Origin: Dipteronia dyeriana
Lineage: Eukaryota; Streptophyta; Magnoliopsida; Sapindales; Sapindaceae
Assembly (NCBI GenBank): GCA_032871835.1
Contig: CM065296.1
Span: forward strand, 114,338,146-114,402,145
Length of the DNA stretch: 64,000 nucleotides
Reading direction: 5' to 3'
Within the stretch, counting starts at the first letter, position 1. Every line of letters starts with the position of its first letter. Positions 1 to 11,766 of the stretch are shown here, in pieces. The translations under genes and the position numbers were made by a program. Below the pieces are notes generated by a model. That model worked only from the letters and a program-made list of their open reading frames with translations, ran no database searches and was not told the DNA's origin.

Positions 1-1121
1 AAACTCCAACATAATATTCGGTTCATTTATAACTAGGCAATTAATCAAATTAATCATAATTAATATAAATGACTCTATTAATCTAACTTATTAAACTCTT
101 TAATATCTAGATTAATATTAATGAGAATTACCAAGTTTTTTTAACAATTAAAAAACTAATCTCATTTTCATAGCCAATTTATGTATTTACCCATTTTAAT
201 CACATTAAAAAAATACATAAAATATCAGGTTATGATGTATGTATGACATAACAAATATATTTGTGTAGGCACATCTAATATAAATGACATACGTATGCAT
301 GACAATACTTTTTATCATCACATAATATAAAGCATACATGAATTGACAAAGTACTGTGGATTATTTAACCTAAAAAAAAAATTAGAATATAAAACTACAA
401 AAATACCCCCAAGGCATTCCTTGGTCTTCTTGTAATTTTCAAGTCTTCCAGTCTCTTCAGGTCACCTAGATTCATCTCATGAATCTTTCTTTGTGATTTT
501 TCCAGGTCTTCAACATAGGTTACAATTTTTATTTTTATTTTTACAATACAATAATAGTTATAAAAAAAAAAATTATGCAACCCATAAACCCTAAATCCAC
601 AGTACCATATAATTAACGATCAATCATGTTTTTGTAAATTAAAAAAATTAATATACATACAAAAACATCATACAGTCAATTTAAATCGTGCCGACACAAT
701 CATACATACAGGAGCATCGAAAACAATTTTCTGTTCCGACATAAAATTGGCTCTAATACCAATTGTTGATACCAATTCCCATCTCATGGGTATAGGCACG
801 GTCCCAACTCCTTGGAGTGACACCCACAGATACCTATCAGAGAACTCCTCTAAGAAGCCCCCGGGTGGATAGCCACTCTTCGTCACACGATCACGCGTGA
901 GAGTTCCCAGGGATCGGCCAGTCCCCATTGTTTTTGCTTTGATACCAATTGTTGATACCAATTCCCATCTCATTGGTGTAGGCACGGTCCCAACTCCTTG
1001 GGGTGACACCCACAGATACCTATCAAAGCACTCCTCTAAGAAGCCCCCGGGCGGAGAGCCACGCTTTATCACATGATCACGCGTGAAAGTTCCCGGGGAT
1101 CGGCCAGTCGCCACTACCTTT
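1..1121 (-). mobile_element. Internal leader of a truncated LTR retroelement
   Basis: This lies just inside an LTR that reads on the minus strand (about 1134-2170), so it should be the 5' untranslated leader of that element; the rest lies outside the window. No retroelement protein motif is visible. The first 660 bases are AT-rich and featureless. An open frame on the minus strand (668-1114) exists only because the 186-bp repeat unit here is a multiple of three, so it is probably not a gene. Without internal domains the element cannot be assigned to Copia or gypsy; the initiator-Met primer site slightly favours Copia or a non-coding derivative. Confidence 0.5.
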
Positions 1122-1133
1122 GCTCTGATACCA
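750..1133 (-). repeat. 186-bp tandem repeat carrying three primer-site-like motifs
   Basis: Two nearly identical 186-bp units lie in tandem. Each border carries a version of the 12-base initiator-tRNA primer site (minus strand TGGTATCAGAGC) at 1122-1133, 936-947 (one change) and 750-761 (one change), exactly 186 bases apart. The unit includes a GC-rich stretch with CCCGGG and a conserved GATCACGCGTGA block. The copy next to the LTR is the perfect one and is presumably the functional site; the others look like duplications that carried the site along. Confidence 0.8.
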
Positions 1134-2170
1134 ATTAATTAACCGTGACCCTTGTTACCTAAATCGATCGGGCTAGCAAGGGGACCTAATGGACCCACAG
1201 TATTTTGAGCTATAATAATCCTTGGAATCATTAATTAAACTATTTAATTAATATTCCTTGATTATTAACTCCGGTGTTATTCCACTAAAAACCCAAAGCT
1301 GCAATCTCTCAACCGCAGACGTTTTTACACAGACCGATACAACTCTGTGTCCATCGATATAGCTATTACATATGGTGTGATCCTCCACAGTAGTTCATAA
1401 TTAGAGCTGGGTCATAATATCCGTTATACCCCTCTAATTACATATATCCTTTAAGTACCATTGATTCTCTAATGGACAATAAAACATATTTCCTCACGGA
1501 ATTAGGAGAGCGCTCATATTGTCCAAGCCCCGAATCAACCCTTAAGGTAACTACCATCTACTTCTCACAAAGAGGAGTTGATTCCACTATTGTGTACAAA
1601 CCTTCCCAGCCACAAGCCAAACCGCAATCCCTAACATACAGAGTATATTGATCAGGAAATGCATCTGACCTCATCCATGGTATATCAAAGACCACGATCT
1701 AACCTGAAAGAGTCGATAAGACACTCAGGATTAAGTTCACTCACATATAGCCATCATTAGTTGATATATATGATCATCGGTAAACGGATCTTGATGTGAG
1801 ATTCATATAGATCATGGCCTAGTCCTGTATGATCACATCATACAAGGTGTCTCCATTCCTATATCTCATATGAATGATTCAGGATAGAATCACTGTACAT
1901 TACGGAATGGACCGCAGCTATAGATTAACCACAAATAAAGTACCCAGCTTTATTTGCTATCTATGGACTCTTAGATTGCACGTCTCTTACTATATCCATC
2001 CGTATACAACACTCATATACATAGTTTGAGATTACATCCAGTAATCCAGGATGTTAATAGGTACACAAGTTTATAAAATAAATAACATAACAAGAATGAA
2101 TTGAACCTTTCTTTTTATTTACTTCATAAATTCATTTACAAATTACATGCTTAGGGCATAAACCCCAACA
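1134..2170 (-). repeat. LTR, minus strand, initiator-Met primer site adjacent
   Basis: On the minus strand the sequence begins TGTTGGGGTTTATGCCC at 2170 and runs about 1 kb to a TGGTATCAGAGC primer site at 1122-1133, the complement of the initiator-Met tRNA 3' end. That arrangement (LTR, then PBS) marks a 5' LTR. The inner border is uncertain: the nearest CA dinucleotide leaves 12 bases before the PBS, more than usual. No open frame of note. No partner LTR is in the window, so no target duplication can be checked. Confidence 0.65.
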
Positions 2171-2304
2171 ACACGTGCTAAGTGTCATTGTGTTTCCTAC
2201 GAAATTGGACTAGACTAGCTTAGTTTTTAATTACATTTATTTTGTTTGTCTTTTTTTCGTTCTAGTTTTGCTCGAGAAAGAGCAAAAGATAGGTTTGGGG
2301 GTAT
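2171..2304 (+). mobile_element. 3' end of an Athila-like element with polypurine tract
   Basis: The stretch ends in a purine-rich tract with GGTTTGGGGGT at about 2291-2302, followed at once by an LTR start (TGATCGG). The same tract type, in reverse, sits beside the second Athila-like element at 5541-5553. This is the last bit of an internal region; the rest was lost or displaced by the element to its left. Confidence 0.6.
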
Positions 2305-2865
2305 TGATCGGAACGATTTATATACCTTTTAAAGTCCCCATTTTCTAGCTTTTATTTTTGTTTTTGAGTATATTTTGGTATTTGATGTGTTTGTGAGCCT
2401 TGTGTAGGTACCTGTTCCCTACGGAAGGTATTTGAGCTTAATTGAAGAGTTTTGGAGGTTAAAGGGCAGAATTTGAAATAGCTTGTACAAACACCCTAAC
2501 TTCAGAAGGTCATATCTCTCTCCTCCAATCGAACTACATTTTTCTTAATCACTTTTTGGAAAGCCGCAGAAGTCTTCTTTCCAAAACACTTTACAGATTA
2601 TGATTTCGAGATTTCTGGAGAAAATTATGACCATTTTTGTAATAGTGCGCAGAGAAGTGCAGTACATAACCGCACGAGATCAAGTTACGTACCGCATTTT
2701 GCACTGCATTTTTGGGCATAAAGCTCCAAAAAGTGATGTACGGTACACTGTGTTGATGCGTACAGCATATCGAACCGTACTTCTGGGAAGAAATACATTT
2801 TTCAGCCTTTTTCAGAGGGGTATTCTTGTCTTTTCACCCAAAAGTCTTGTCCTAACCTCACACAC

Positions 2866-2873
2866 TATAAATA
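2866..2873 (+). promoter_or_regulatory. TATA box in Athila-like LTR
   Basis: TATAAATA in the context CACACTATAAATACCCC, followed by a CT-rich stretch from about 2880 to 2970. This fits the U3/R promoter of an LTR retroelement reading rightwards. Activity is unknown. Confidence 0.5.
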
Positions 2874-3221
2874 CCCCTTTTCTCCTCATTCTTCAGATCT
2901 CTCTTCCCATTTTTTTCCCCTCTCACGCCTCTTCTCTTCTCTCTTCCATTTTCTTCCATTTTCTTTCATCTCTTGATCCCATGGAGGTTTTTCCTCCATG
3001 GGAGCTCACCATATACCTCCACCTCACCACTGTACACTTCCTACATCCATCTAAGAGTAGATTATAAAGGAATTAGGAGTCAAATTTGAGCTAGGAAGGC
3101 TAGGAGCATCTTAGGAGGACTTGTCTTCAATGGTTTGCTCTTATTTGCTCATTTCTTTGTATTTCTTATTGTCTTTGATGTGTAACACCGAATTTGGGAA
3201 TTTGTAAACCTTTCACATGTG

Positions 3222-3928
3222 TAGGGATGGCCAATGGGAAAATGGGGGCGGATGTAGATCCCCACATGGGGAAATGGGGTTGGGGTAATTTTAGGGGGAG
3301 GTCTCATCATCCCTATCCACATCCTCATTTCCCCATTTCCCCCGTTTTTCCCCGTTTCCCCATTTCCCTGAAGTCCCGTTTATCCCCGTTTCCCCATTTT
3401 TCTTGTATCAGTAAAAATTACATATTAAATAAACATATAAATTCGCAATCCAATAAATTTAAATACAAAATAACATCTCATACAAATTGAAATGAAAGTT
3501 AAGTTGTTTAATATGTATATAGTTCGTAAAATATGTTAATAAATTATATGGAGCTTGTTTGGTGTGTAATTTAGGTTATAGTTTATAAATATGTATATAT
3601 AGTTAGTAAAATAAAAATAATAAAAATAATAAAAATAATAAAAATAAAATAAAAATGTATATTAATATATTTTTTATTTAATATTATAATATTTGGGAGA
3701 AACGGGGAAATGGAGATGGGGGCACCTAACCCTAACCTCATCCCCATTTCAAGGAATTTGTGGGGGAAATGGGGATGGGTACGGGTCCCTCCTTCCCCAA
3801 TCCCATTTAAATTTGGGGTTAAAAGTCATCCTTATCCCCCCTATTTCCCCATTTTTCCCCAAAAAATTCCCTTAAATAGGGATGGGGGAGCGGGGGTTTG
3901 GGGCCCCGGGGTAAAATGACCATTTCTA
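3222..3928. mobile_element. Non-autonomous hAT element, 707 bp
   Basis: Ends are short imperfect inverted repeats: TAGGGATGGCCA on the left, TAGAAATGGTCA on the right read inward. They are flanked by 8-bp duplications differing at one base (CACATGTG at 3214-3221, CTCATGTG at 3929-3936). Both subterminal regions are GGGGATGG/CCCCATTT-rich, as in many plant hAT derivatives, with an AT-rich centre. No transposase is encoded; open frames in the G-rich arms are compositional. It sits inside the Athila-like LTR and so is younger than it. Confidence 0.8.
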
Positions 3929-4907
3929 CTCATGTGCTATATATGTATTTTTATACTTAAATTCATTTGGGTTTTGTTTTGCTCTTAATATGATATGTAT
4001 GTGTATGAATTGTTAGAAATCAATATGTGTCCATGATTGGGTTTAGGATTAGTTGTAATTTAGAGTAGAAATTAGATACCCATGATTGTTGATTGATGGA
4101 TGGATGGATGACTTAAAATTCAATGTATTGAGTAATTTGAGTAATAGGGATTCTAGCCCCAAAGAGTAAAAAAGGTTTCAGTTTAGGCTTTTAGTTGCTA
4201 ATTTGACCTTTGTTCATATCTTTGTTCTTAATGAGTCTCTGTATTAAGACACGATTATCCATCCACATGACAGGATTGGATGATGAATTGATTGTGGGAA
4301 AATTCCCTAATCAAAAGGATGAACCTTTAACCTAAATTGAATGTTCATAATGATATAACAATCACATTGTTACATGTAGTTGTTAAGTAAACTTGTTTCC
4401 CATGTTTAGCCATCCTCGGGAGTTGACTAAACCGAATCTTTGACCTAGAAGTAAAGACCACCGACATTTCTTGTGTGCTTGAGTAGTTATATGGATGTTT
4501 TGAATGCTTAAAGTTTTTGCTTAATTGATCACTTTGTAATTAATCCATGATTAGATGTTATGTACCGAGAGGAGACGTGTTTGACAATGCATAGATAAAC
4601 ATTCATTATACTTGACTAGAAAGTGCTAGAACCACTAGGCTAGCGTATAGGGTTTGATTTGTATTCCACGTGCTAAATGGGTTCATATATATTGTCCGGA
4701 TTGCTCGAGAGAGATTTTGGGTATATATGGATACTATCTCTAAGACATCGAGAGAGATTAGAGATTAATTAAGGGGATACGGCCTATGATATACTTGCAC
4801 ATTTGAGGATTAGGTGAGTCTAGAACGTAATTAGGAGGATTGTCACGGTTGAGTCGTTTCCCTAGTGTAACCACATTACATGCATATCTCCATTCCTTCT
4901 ATCATTG

Positions 4908-5540
4908 TGATTGTAGTATTTTTGATATTTTAATCAATTTAAAGAAAAAGTTCGTTCACTGGGATCGGTGATTCCAAAAGTTGAACACTAATTAATCTAA
5001 TTAAGTCCTAATCTAAGTGCATGAAAGCTAAATGGCATAATGCTTGTTTTGGATTGGTAATTTTTACTCACTAATATGCGAAATAAAATACCTCATTTAC
5101 TTAAAAGCTCATACGAGAATATATGAATATTAAGGAATGCTAAGGAATTAGTTACACATCAAAGAAAGGAAATAAAACAAAGAAGAGTGAAAGAAGAAAC
5201 CAAGGTTGGTCATTGAGGTTCCTTGACTTGTAAGCTTCCTCTTCTTGCCTTCCAAGTTCCAAGATGGATGGATGGGAAAGTTGTCCAAGCGACAATTCTG
5301 GTGACTTCTAAAATAAGTTGTTGTCGCTCATAGTGTCGCGGTTGTCCATGACGACACGCCCCGACCGCGACAACTCGCCTTTTTGCCCAAGTTTCTGATT
5401 CCCAGTACTCTTGAGTCCCAACCTCACTCAAATCACCAAATGATACCTCTAATCATGATTAAACACTTGATTTTACTCAAGAATTAAGCAACAAGCATAG
5501 GAAGGGGGACTCGAAAACTAGTGTTATCATGGCTCGATCA
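4908..5540 (-). repeat. 3' LTR of Athila-like element, 633 bp, internally deleted
   Basis: It matches the 5' LTR (15833-16828) along its length but lacks 334 bp that the 5' copy holds at 16216-16549, and a further stretch of about 30 bp. The missing part includes the TATA-like motif of the 5' LTR. It carries a GC-rich hairpin (TGTCGCGGT at 5334-5342 paired with ACCGCGACA at 5364-5372). Open frames here are shadows. Confidence 0.88.
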
Positions 5541-5553
5541 ACACCCCCAAACC
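5541..5553 (-). other. Polypurine tract of Athila-like element
   Basis: Read on the minus strand this is GGTTTGGGGGTGT, directly before the 3' LTR. It is the expected plus-strand primer site for gypsy elements, and the same tract precedes the other LTR at 2305. Confidence 0.75.
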
Positions 5554-7459
5554 TAGCCTTTTGCTCGTCATCGAGCAAAATCAAGAGAAAACAACAACAT
5601 AGCAAACAAGCAAACAACACAACGACTCGATAAAAACAAAAGGAATTTAAACAACAATAACTCAAAATCCACATTTTCAACTGATGGTGAGATGCAAAGA
5701 GGTGTGGATAAGAAGAGTAGACACATGCAACACATTCTCGAGCAACTAGAAGGCACTCATGGGACACTCGAACAACATGAATCCCACACCTAAAGTGCTT
5801 TCATGTCAGGAACTACTCACACTCACTCCTTGAGCGTAATTCGCTTTGACTCTAAACCTCCCGTGGACATTCTCTTTTCTTTCCTTTCAAAGTCCTAAGT
5901 TCACACTCATGCAAAGTATGCAAGGATAGAGTTGTGCATGGAAATCAAATACTTGCATACAATAAGAAATGAAACGTTATTATTTGGTGAACTAGCCTAG
6001 GAAATGAATCAAATGCCATGGACGTGGAAGATCATACTTCAACAAACATTCCCAATCTAGATTTCATAGTAGATCACTCAGGACTTCCCTTGGGTTGTAA
6101 TGGGGTCATTGGGTGAAATATGGTGAACAAAGAATAGGAAATGGAATTCAGAAGTCACTAATCTTACTAAGACGCTACACGATATACCCAATACTTAAGC
6201 TCTATTCACATCACTCGTGGTACTAGTGATTAGGCTTGACTTTTCATTACATTTGTGTTATACATGAGTACTCTACTAGTGAGTACTTTTACAATTTCAT
6301 ACAAGATTCTTATTCCTTTTTCTCTTTTTTTTTATTGAACTCGTAAGTGCACATTTTTGCACTTTTACAATTTTGAGCCTTTTACCTTGCACATTTACAA
6401 ATATAACCTAAATACACTCTAACTTTTCATATTTTGAGCTTTTCCACCTTTCACCACAACGCAACGCATCCTAACAAGATTGGCAACGAGGATAGGCATG
6501 TGTTTAGGTTTAGGCTATATGGTGTAATGTGGTTCCAAAAGAAAGGTAAGTGTTTTGGCCTCACGATTGCTTGGGAGCACACAAATAGGGTCATGGAATG
6601 TGTTTGGGTTAATACGAGTAGTTAAGCACACATATTGCCTAAAATCATTTCCACCATTTCATCTATCAAGGGAATGTAAGTATCCATCAAGCAATCCACA
6701 AATGTAATGCAATGTGATGTTCTATGGAAAATGATATGCTTGACGAGATACGTGTTTAAGATGAAATATTAAAAACCCTCAAATGCGCTTTTTTAAGGCT
6801 TGTGTTTGTGAACTCACTAGGTGTCTCCACTATTAGCACAAGGTGTTTGAGCACCGAGTCTCTTCAACTTGAATACAAAAGGATGGAACAAGCCCATGAA
6901 GAGCAAGTGAGACCCTAGAAGGACAACAAGATGCTCAATTGAGCACATTATAGATAAATAAACTCTCACACAAACACACACTCAAAACATCACATCCAAG
7001 CTATTTGAAGCTCGAAAATTTTGGACATGCGACTATTTACTAAAAAGTTTGACTCAAAAATAAAATTTTGGACTCAATAAAACCAAAACAACTGAAAATG
7101 CTGTCGACACCACCAAACCTAAACCCAACATTGTCTCCAATGTTGACAATGAGAGCCCGATGAGTAAGGCGTCTAACCCATAACCAGTCACAACACAACA
7201 ACAATATAAAATAAAATAAAATAAAATAAACAAAGGCTCGATCAAAGTGGCATAGAAAGCACCCAAAGGCAATTAATCATCAACCATAACACAATACAAC
7301 GCACACCCTTATTCTAATCACACCTAAAACAAATAAAAGATGCAAAAGTACTACTAATGATAGAAATTAAATAACAAGAGTAATTAAACAAGAATAATTC
7401 AATAAGTTCGAAACATAACTGAAAAACAGTAAAAACAAAGTAGACAAGTCTAGGTAAAC
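5554..7459 (-). other. Non-coding 3' region of Athila-like element
   Basis: About 1.9 kb between the env-like region and the polypurine tract. On the minus strand it is T-rich with short low-complexity runs (for example TTTTA repeats near 7208-7230). A frame at 7054-7272 is made of such sequence and resembles nothing known. Long untranslated 3' regions are normal for Athila-type elements. No conserved protein seen. Confidence 0.6.
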
Positions 7460-7462
7460 CAA

Positions 7463-9045
7463 TCAAAACGAAACTAGTAATGTGGTAGTGGTGGTGGTGG
7501 CCATGAGGATCTGGGTATCGGTTTCTTCCCTTTCCAACCTGCTGTTGCTTTTGCTCTGTCCTCTACTTCCTTTCTCGACATTTCTATGACAGTCTGGACA
7601 ATAGCCTCCTCCTCTGATACTACCGGTCAGCCGGTCGGGTGAACTAGAAACTGAGGCTGAAATCCTAAACCTGAGGTCGAACCTATACTCTGGGTCCATG
7701 GGTACGGAGCTCTATACCCTGGATATGAATGTGGAGGCTGGTACCCAAGAGCTGGATATGGATACCATGGATAAGGAACCGGTTTTATCTCTCTCTCATA
7801 TGGCCGTAGATGGAGCCCCTACCTCAAATCTGTAATATCCTACCTAAATACTGCATCCACCATATCTACCTTAGCCATCATCCGCTGTTCCATCCACTGC
7901 ATGTGCTGAAGGATTGAGTTCTAGGCATCTTCAACGGTATTTAAAATTATTGTAGCTGCATTAGCCTACTGTCCTCTGGAGATTTTGGTAGCTGCTAGCA
8001 ACCACTCGAAAGCGGGGTGGGAACCATCATCTTCAGGTAGCCGCTCATCATCAACATCATGTTCCTATTTATCCTGATCGGGCTCCTGGTCCTCTTCATC
8101 CTATTGATTCGAAACTGTTCTCCCCCTTTTCTTCTTGGGCTGGCTGCCCTCTCCTCTGTCAGGTCTTACCAAACCTCGTCCAGGAAATAGTGAATACCAT
8201 GTGTGTATCCCAAAAACAGGCCCGGTCTCAACGAACTCATTAGAGGACATATCTACACCCGCCTCCTAGCAGAAAAATATGATAAGGTAAGTGAACACCA
8301 TTGCTTCTTTCCCTGTTCTGTCCCGTGCTGACTTATGAATCTCCATCTTCACAATCACCCTCACATCTAAAGAATGCCCACGTTTAAGGCAGTAACGCAA
8401 GATGGCTACTACATAAGATACTGTGGTGCGGTGTTCGCATGGCCTCAAAGAGTGAGAAATGAAAATGTGCCAGAAGGCCATCTCTAGTTTTAGCATCTTC
8501 TGCTTGATCGGGTTTGACCTGGAGTTCCAAAATTCCATTGGCTGAGCCACCAAACTATTTGCTAGGTCGATGTTCATTTTGGAGAAGATGTTAAACTTAA
8601 GAACCCCCTGAAACATAGCAATTGTGTGTGGACGTTCAGTCCTGTAATGTCTGTTAATGTCCCCGGAATTGATTCAGACTTCTCTACCACGAACCAAGAC
8701 TGAACTCCCCAAGCAGTAGTTCCTCTCAATTACCCATGCATAAAATTCTTTAACAATCTCAGGACAGTATTTTACAGGCCTCTGAACAAAAGTCTCCTAA
8801 CCCTGAACTCCAACCATCATAAGAATCGGAGTCTCATCCAACTTGCTTAATTTAATCCCCCTTTCTGGTATGAACTTCTTCCCATTGAATTTTGCTATCC
8901 TAGTCGGAAAATCAGGGTTTTCGGTACAAGGTGAAATCTGCCTCTTTCCTTTTTCTTGAACCCTTCTCGGCCTTTCCATATGGCTGGAATCCCTGGTCTT
9001 AGTTCGGCTGGTATCTACCTTAGCAGTCTGTTTGATTCTAGCCAT
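7463..9045 (-). pseudogene. Post-integrase (env-like) reading frame, broken
   Basis: Athila-type elements often carry an extra frame after pol, loosely called env-like and of uncertain function. Here it begins on the minus strand at 9045 (MARIKQTAK...), breaks after 82 codons, and resumes in the same frame at 8616-8266. That second piece looks like the region annotated in plants as a putative plant transposon protein domain (motif EMAFWHIFISHSLRP, then a stretch around VAILRYCLKRGHSLDV). A third, poorly conserved piece in another frame ends near 7463. No signal peptide or clear membrane segment is visible, so an envelope role is not supported. The domain call is from memory. Confidence 0.5.
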
Positions 9046-10293
9046 CTTTCACCTTAAAATAACCACTGTGTCACTTCAATTCGGACCATTCAACAACTCT
9101 GCCTTGACTCAACCACTCCGGCAATCCAATACACCACGGATACCACAATCCACCACCACAATCAAAAGTATTCAAAATAATTTGATTCAAACATCCATCA
9201 CAAACTAATCCAAAAAATTTCCCCCAATTATGCCCTAAGACAACTAAAATCAACCAATTTTACTCACTTCCTTCAAAAACACGAAATCAATACAATATAA
9301 ACTTCAATATGCTTCACAAACCAAAACCCACCCTTCAATTCACACAAATATGCATGCAATTCTTATCACCCCCAAATCACCTAGATATGTAAGAGATGAT
9401 AGAACTAGGATTTAAGACTAACAAGGGCAAAAAACAAGTGAAAAGAAGAAGAAATTACCGATTGTGTGGGTTGGAAGTCTTCGACGTCTCGTGGAGGGAG
9501 AAAAAGTCACGGTTGGGTTTGAAAATTTTGGTAAGAAGCTGCCCTTCCACGAACTGTTCATTTTATACTGAGTGCTTGTCGTGGTCGATGTGTCGCGGTC
9601 TTCCATGACTGAAACCCAGACAGTGACACACCATATTTTCGTCTTGACCCTGGTTTCTGGTGTCGCGGTTGTGCAACCACACGACAGTTGGGGCGACATG
9701 TTGAGCGACAGCAACCCCTAGAATTTGTCACGAGGATGTGTCACGGTCTTCCATGATGGAAAACCAGACCGTGACATACCGCTTCCTTGCTTGTTTCATT
9801 GTTACGTCTGTGCATCAACGACTCCTTAGGCGATAGCAACTCTTTGATTTTGTCGCGTGGAAAGGTCGCGGTCGTCCATGACAACATCATGACCGCGACA
9901 TACCTAGAAAATTTCTCATAAATGCATTTAAGTGTTCCAAAGTGCCTAATCTACACATATACTCAACCACAAACATATCAAGGGCATTTGTTTGAAAAAT
10001 TATGGCTCTAAAAACTTAAATGGAGTTACTGGACTTGTATACAAAATGAAAAATCACCCTTAAACCTATGTTTTTCCACACCTTGCACTATCAACACAAT
10101 TAATTTTTTAAAAATTAAGGTATGGATCAACTTAGACTTAGAAGTGAAGTAGAATCACTACCATTCATAATTACTACCTAAACTTAAAAATTTATTTGAA
10201 AAGAAGGTACCTAGGTGGGTTGTCTCCCACCGAGCGCACTATTTAACGTCTAGGCAAGACGTGGTGAGAGTACTACGGCTCTAGGAGCTCCAT
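9046..10293 (-). other. Non-coding spacer between integrase and env-like frame
   Basis: No protein is recognisable. The stretch 9591-9899 holds three copies of a GC-rich dyad module, two of which form perfect stems: TGTCACGGTC/GACCGTGACA (9739-9748 with 9767-9776) and GTCGCGGTC/GACCGCGAC (9865-9873 with 9891-9899). The same module is in both LTRs. Open frames on either strand here overlap these repeats and are not believable as genes. Confidence 0.6.
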
Positions 10294-11508
10294 CTATTCC
10301 AACCAAGCAAGGTTCCCTAATTCCTTCACATAAGGTTTCACCCTTTGCCCATTGACGACAAACTTTTTCCCATTCTTCTTATCTTCCACTTCCATTACCC
10401 CATTTGAGAATACTTGAGTCAACTGGAACGGTCCAAACCATCTAGACTTCAATTTTTCGGGAAACAATCTAATACGAGAATTGAACAAGAGGACTAACAT
10501 TCCTGGGTGAAGATCCTTATGAATTATCATCTTGTCATGGATCCGCTTGGTCTTCTCCTTGTACAGCCTTGAGCTTTCATAAGCCTCTAACCGGAATTCC
10601 TCCAGCTCATTTAGTTGTAACTTTCTTTATTCACCGGCCTTGTCATAGTTGAAATTCAACTTCCGAACTGCCCAAAAGACCTGATGCTCAAGTTCCACAG
10701 GAAGATGGCATGCCTTCCCAAAGACCAACCTAAATGGGCTCATCCCAATAGATGTCTTGAAAGCTATCCTATATGCCCACAAGACGTCATCTAACTTGGA
10801 AGCCCAATCCTTTCTAGTTGAGTTGTCCGTCTTCTCAAGGATATTCTTGATTTGCCTATTGCTAACCTCAACTTGGCCCCGATGTTTGTGGGTGGTAGAG
10901 AGTGGCTATTTCATGCCTCACACCGTATTTCTTCATAAGGGCAACAAATGACTTGTTACAAAAGTGTGTTCCCCCATCACTAATTATAGCCCTAGGAGTC
11001 CTAAATCTAGCAAATATGGCCTTCTTCACAAACTTTACCACCGTTTTTCCATCGTTGGTTCTTGTAGCCCATGCTTCTACCCATTTAGACACGTAATCAA
11101 CCGCAACAAGGATGTAACTAAATCCATAAGAGGATGGGAATGGTCCCATGAAATCGATGCCCCATGCATCAAATAACTCGACCACCATGGCACTAGTTAG
11201 TGGCACTCATTCCTCTTTCCAATGTTCCCCGTTCGTTGACATCTATCACACGTCGAGCAAAATCGGACTGCATCTTTCATCAATGATTCATAATAAAAAC
11301 CCGATTGTAAGACCTTCAAAGCTGTCTTCCGGGCTCCAAAATGCCCCCCACAATATAGCTCATGGCAAAACCTAAGTACGTCCCCTTGTTCAGCTTCAGG
11401 TACACATCTCTTAATAACTACATCGGGACCATGTATGTATAAGAACAAATCATCCCAAAAGAACCTTCTAGCCCAAAATATGAATCTCTTCCGTCCTTGG
11501 GAAGTCAA
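10294..11508 (-). pseudogene. Integrase of Athila-like element, frameshifted
   Basis: Integrase inserts the cDNA copy into the genome. Domains in order: an HHCC zinc-binding region (CHELYCGGHFG ... CSTCDRCQ, near 11300-11440), then the catalytic core with the first Asp in WGIDFMGPF and the second in ISDGGTHF (about 10950-11180). The frame is lost just after YHPQTSG, before the segment that should hold the catalytic Glu. The C-terminal part reappears in another frame at 10294-10530 (HPGMLVLLFNSRIRLFP, a typical post-core motif of this lineage). There is no chromodomain, which fits Athila/Tat rather than chromovirus elements. Confidence 0.85.
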
Positions 11509-11766
11509 CTATGTAGGAATTACTCCACTAACCAAATAGTTCACTATATCGGCAAACCAAGGCTCCGTATCCGACACACTTCATAATTGCTCATCCGGGA
11601 AGTCTTCTCTTAATGGCAATTCATCCGCTTCTTTCGATTTTTCCTGCACAATTCTATTTAAATGGTCGGCTACCATGTTCTCCACACTCTTCTTGTCTCA
11701 TATCTCCAAATCAAACTCTTGTAATAATAGGATCCACCGAATCAACCTTGGCTTGGCATCATTTTT

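Larger units (their letters stand above)
2305..4907 (+). repeat. Athila-like LTR, first part, plus strand
   Basis: A long LTR starting TGATCGGAACG after a polypurine tract. It is split by a hAT element (3222-3928) and cut at 4907 by a later Athila-like insertion; the sequence at 16829 appears to continue it. It contains a promoter-like TATA box near 2866 followed by a pyrimidine-rich leader. An open frame at 2600-3067 spans promoter and leader and resembles no protein, so it is not called. Athila LTRs are typically this long; assignment rests on the tract, the LTR start and general texture. Confidence 0.6.

Noticed and set aside
668..1114. 148-codon open frame on the minus strand
   Set aside because: It spans two copies of a 186-bp repeat whose length is a multiple of three, so the frame stays open by design of the repeat; it lies in a retroelement leader and matches no protein I recognise.
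2600..3067. 155-codon open frame on the plus strand
   Set aside because: It covers the U3/R region, TATA box and CT-rich leader of an LTR; composition explains it.
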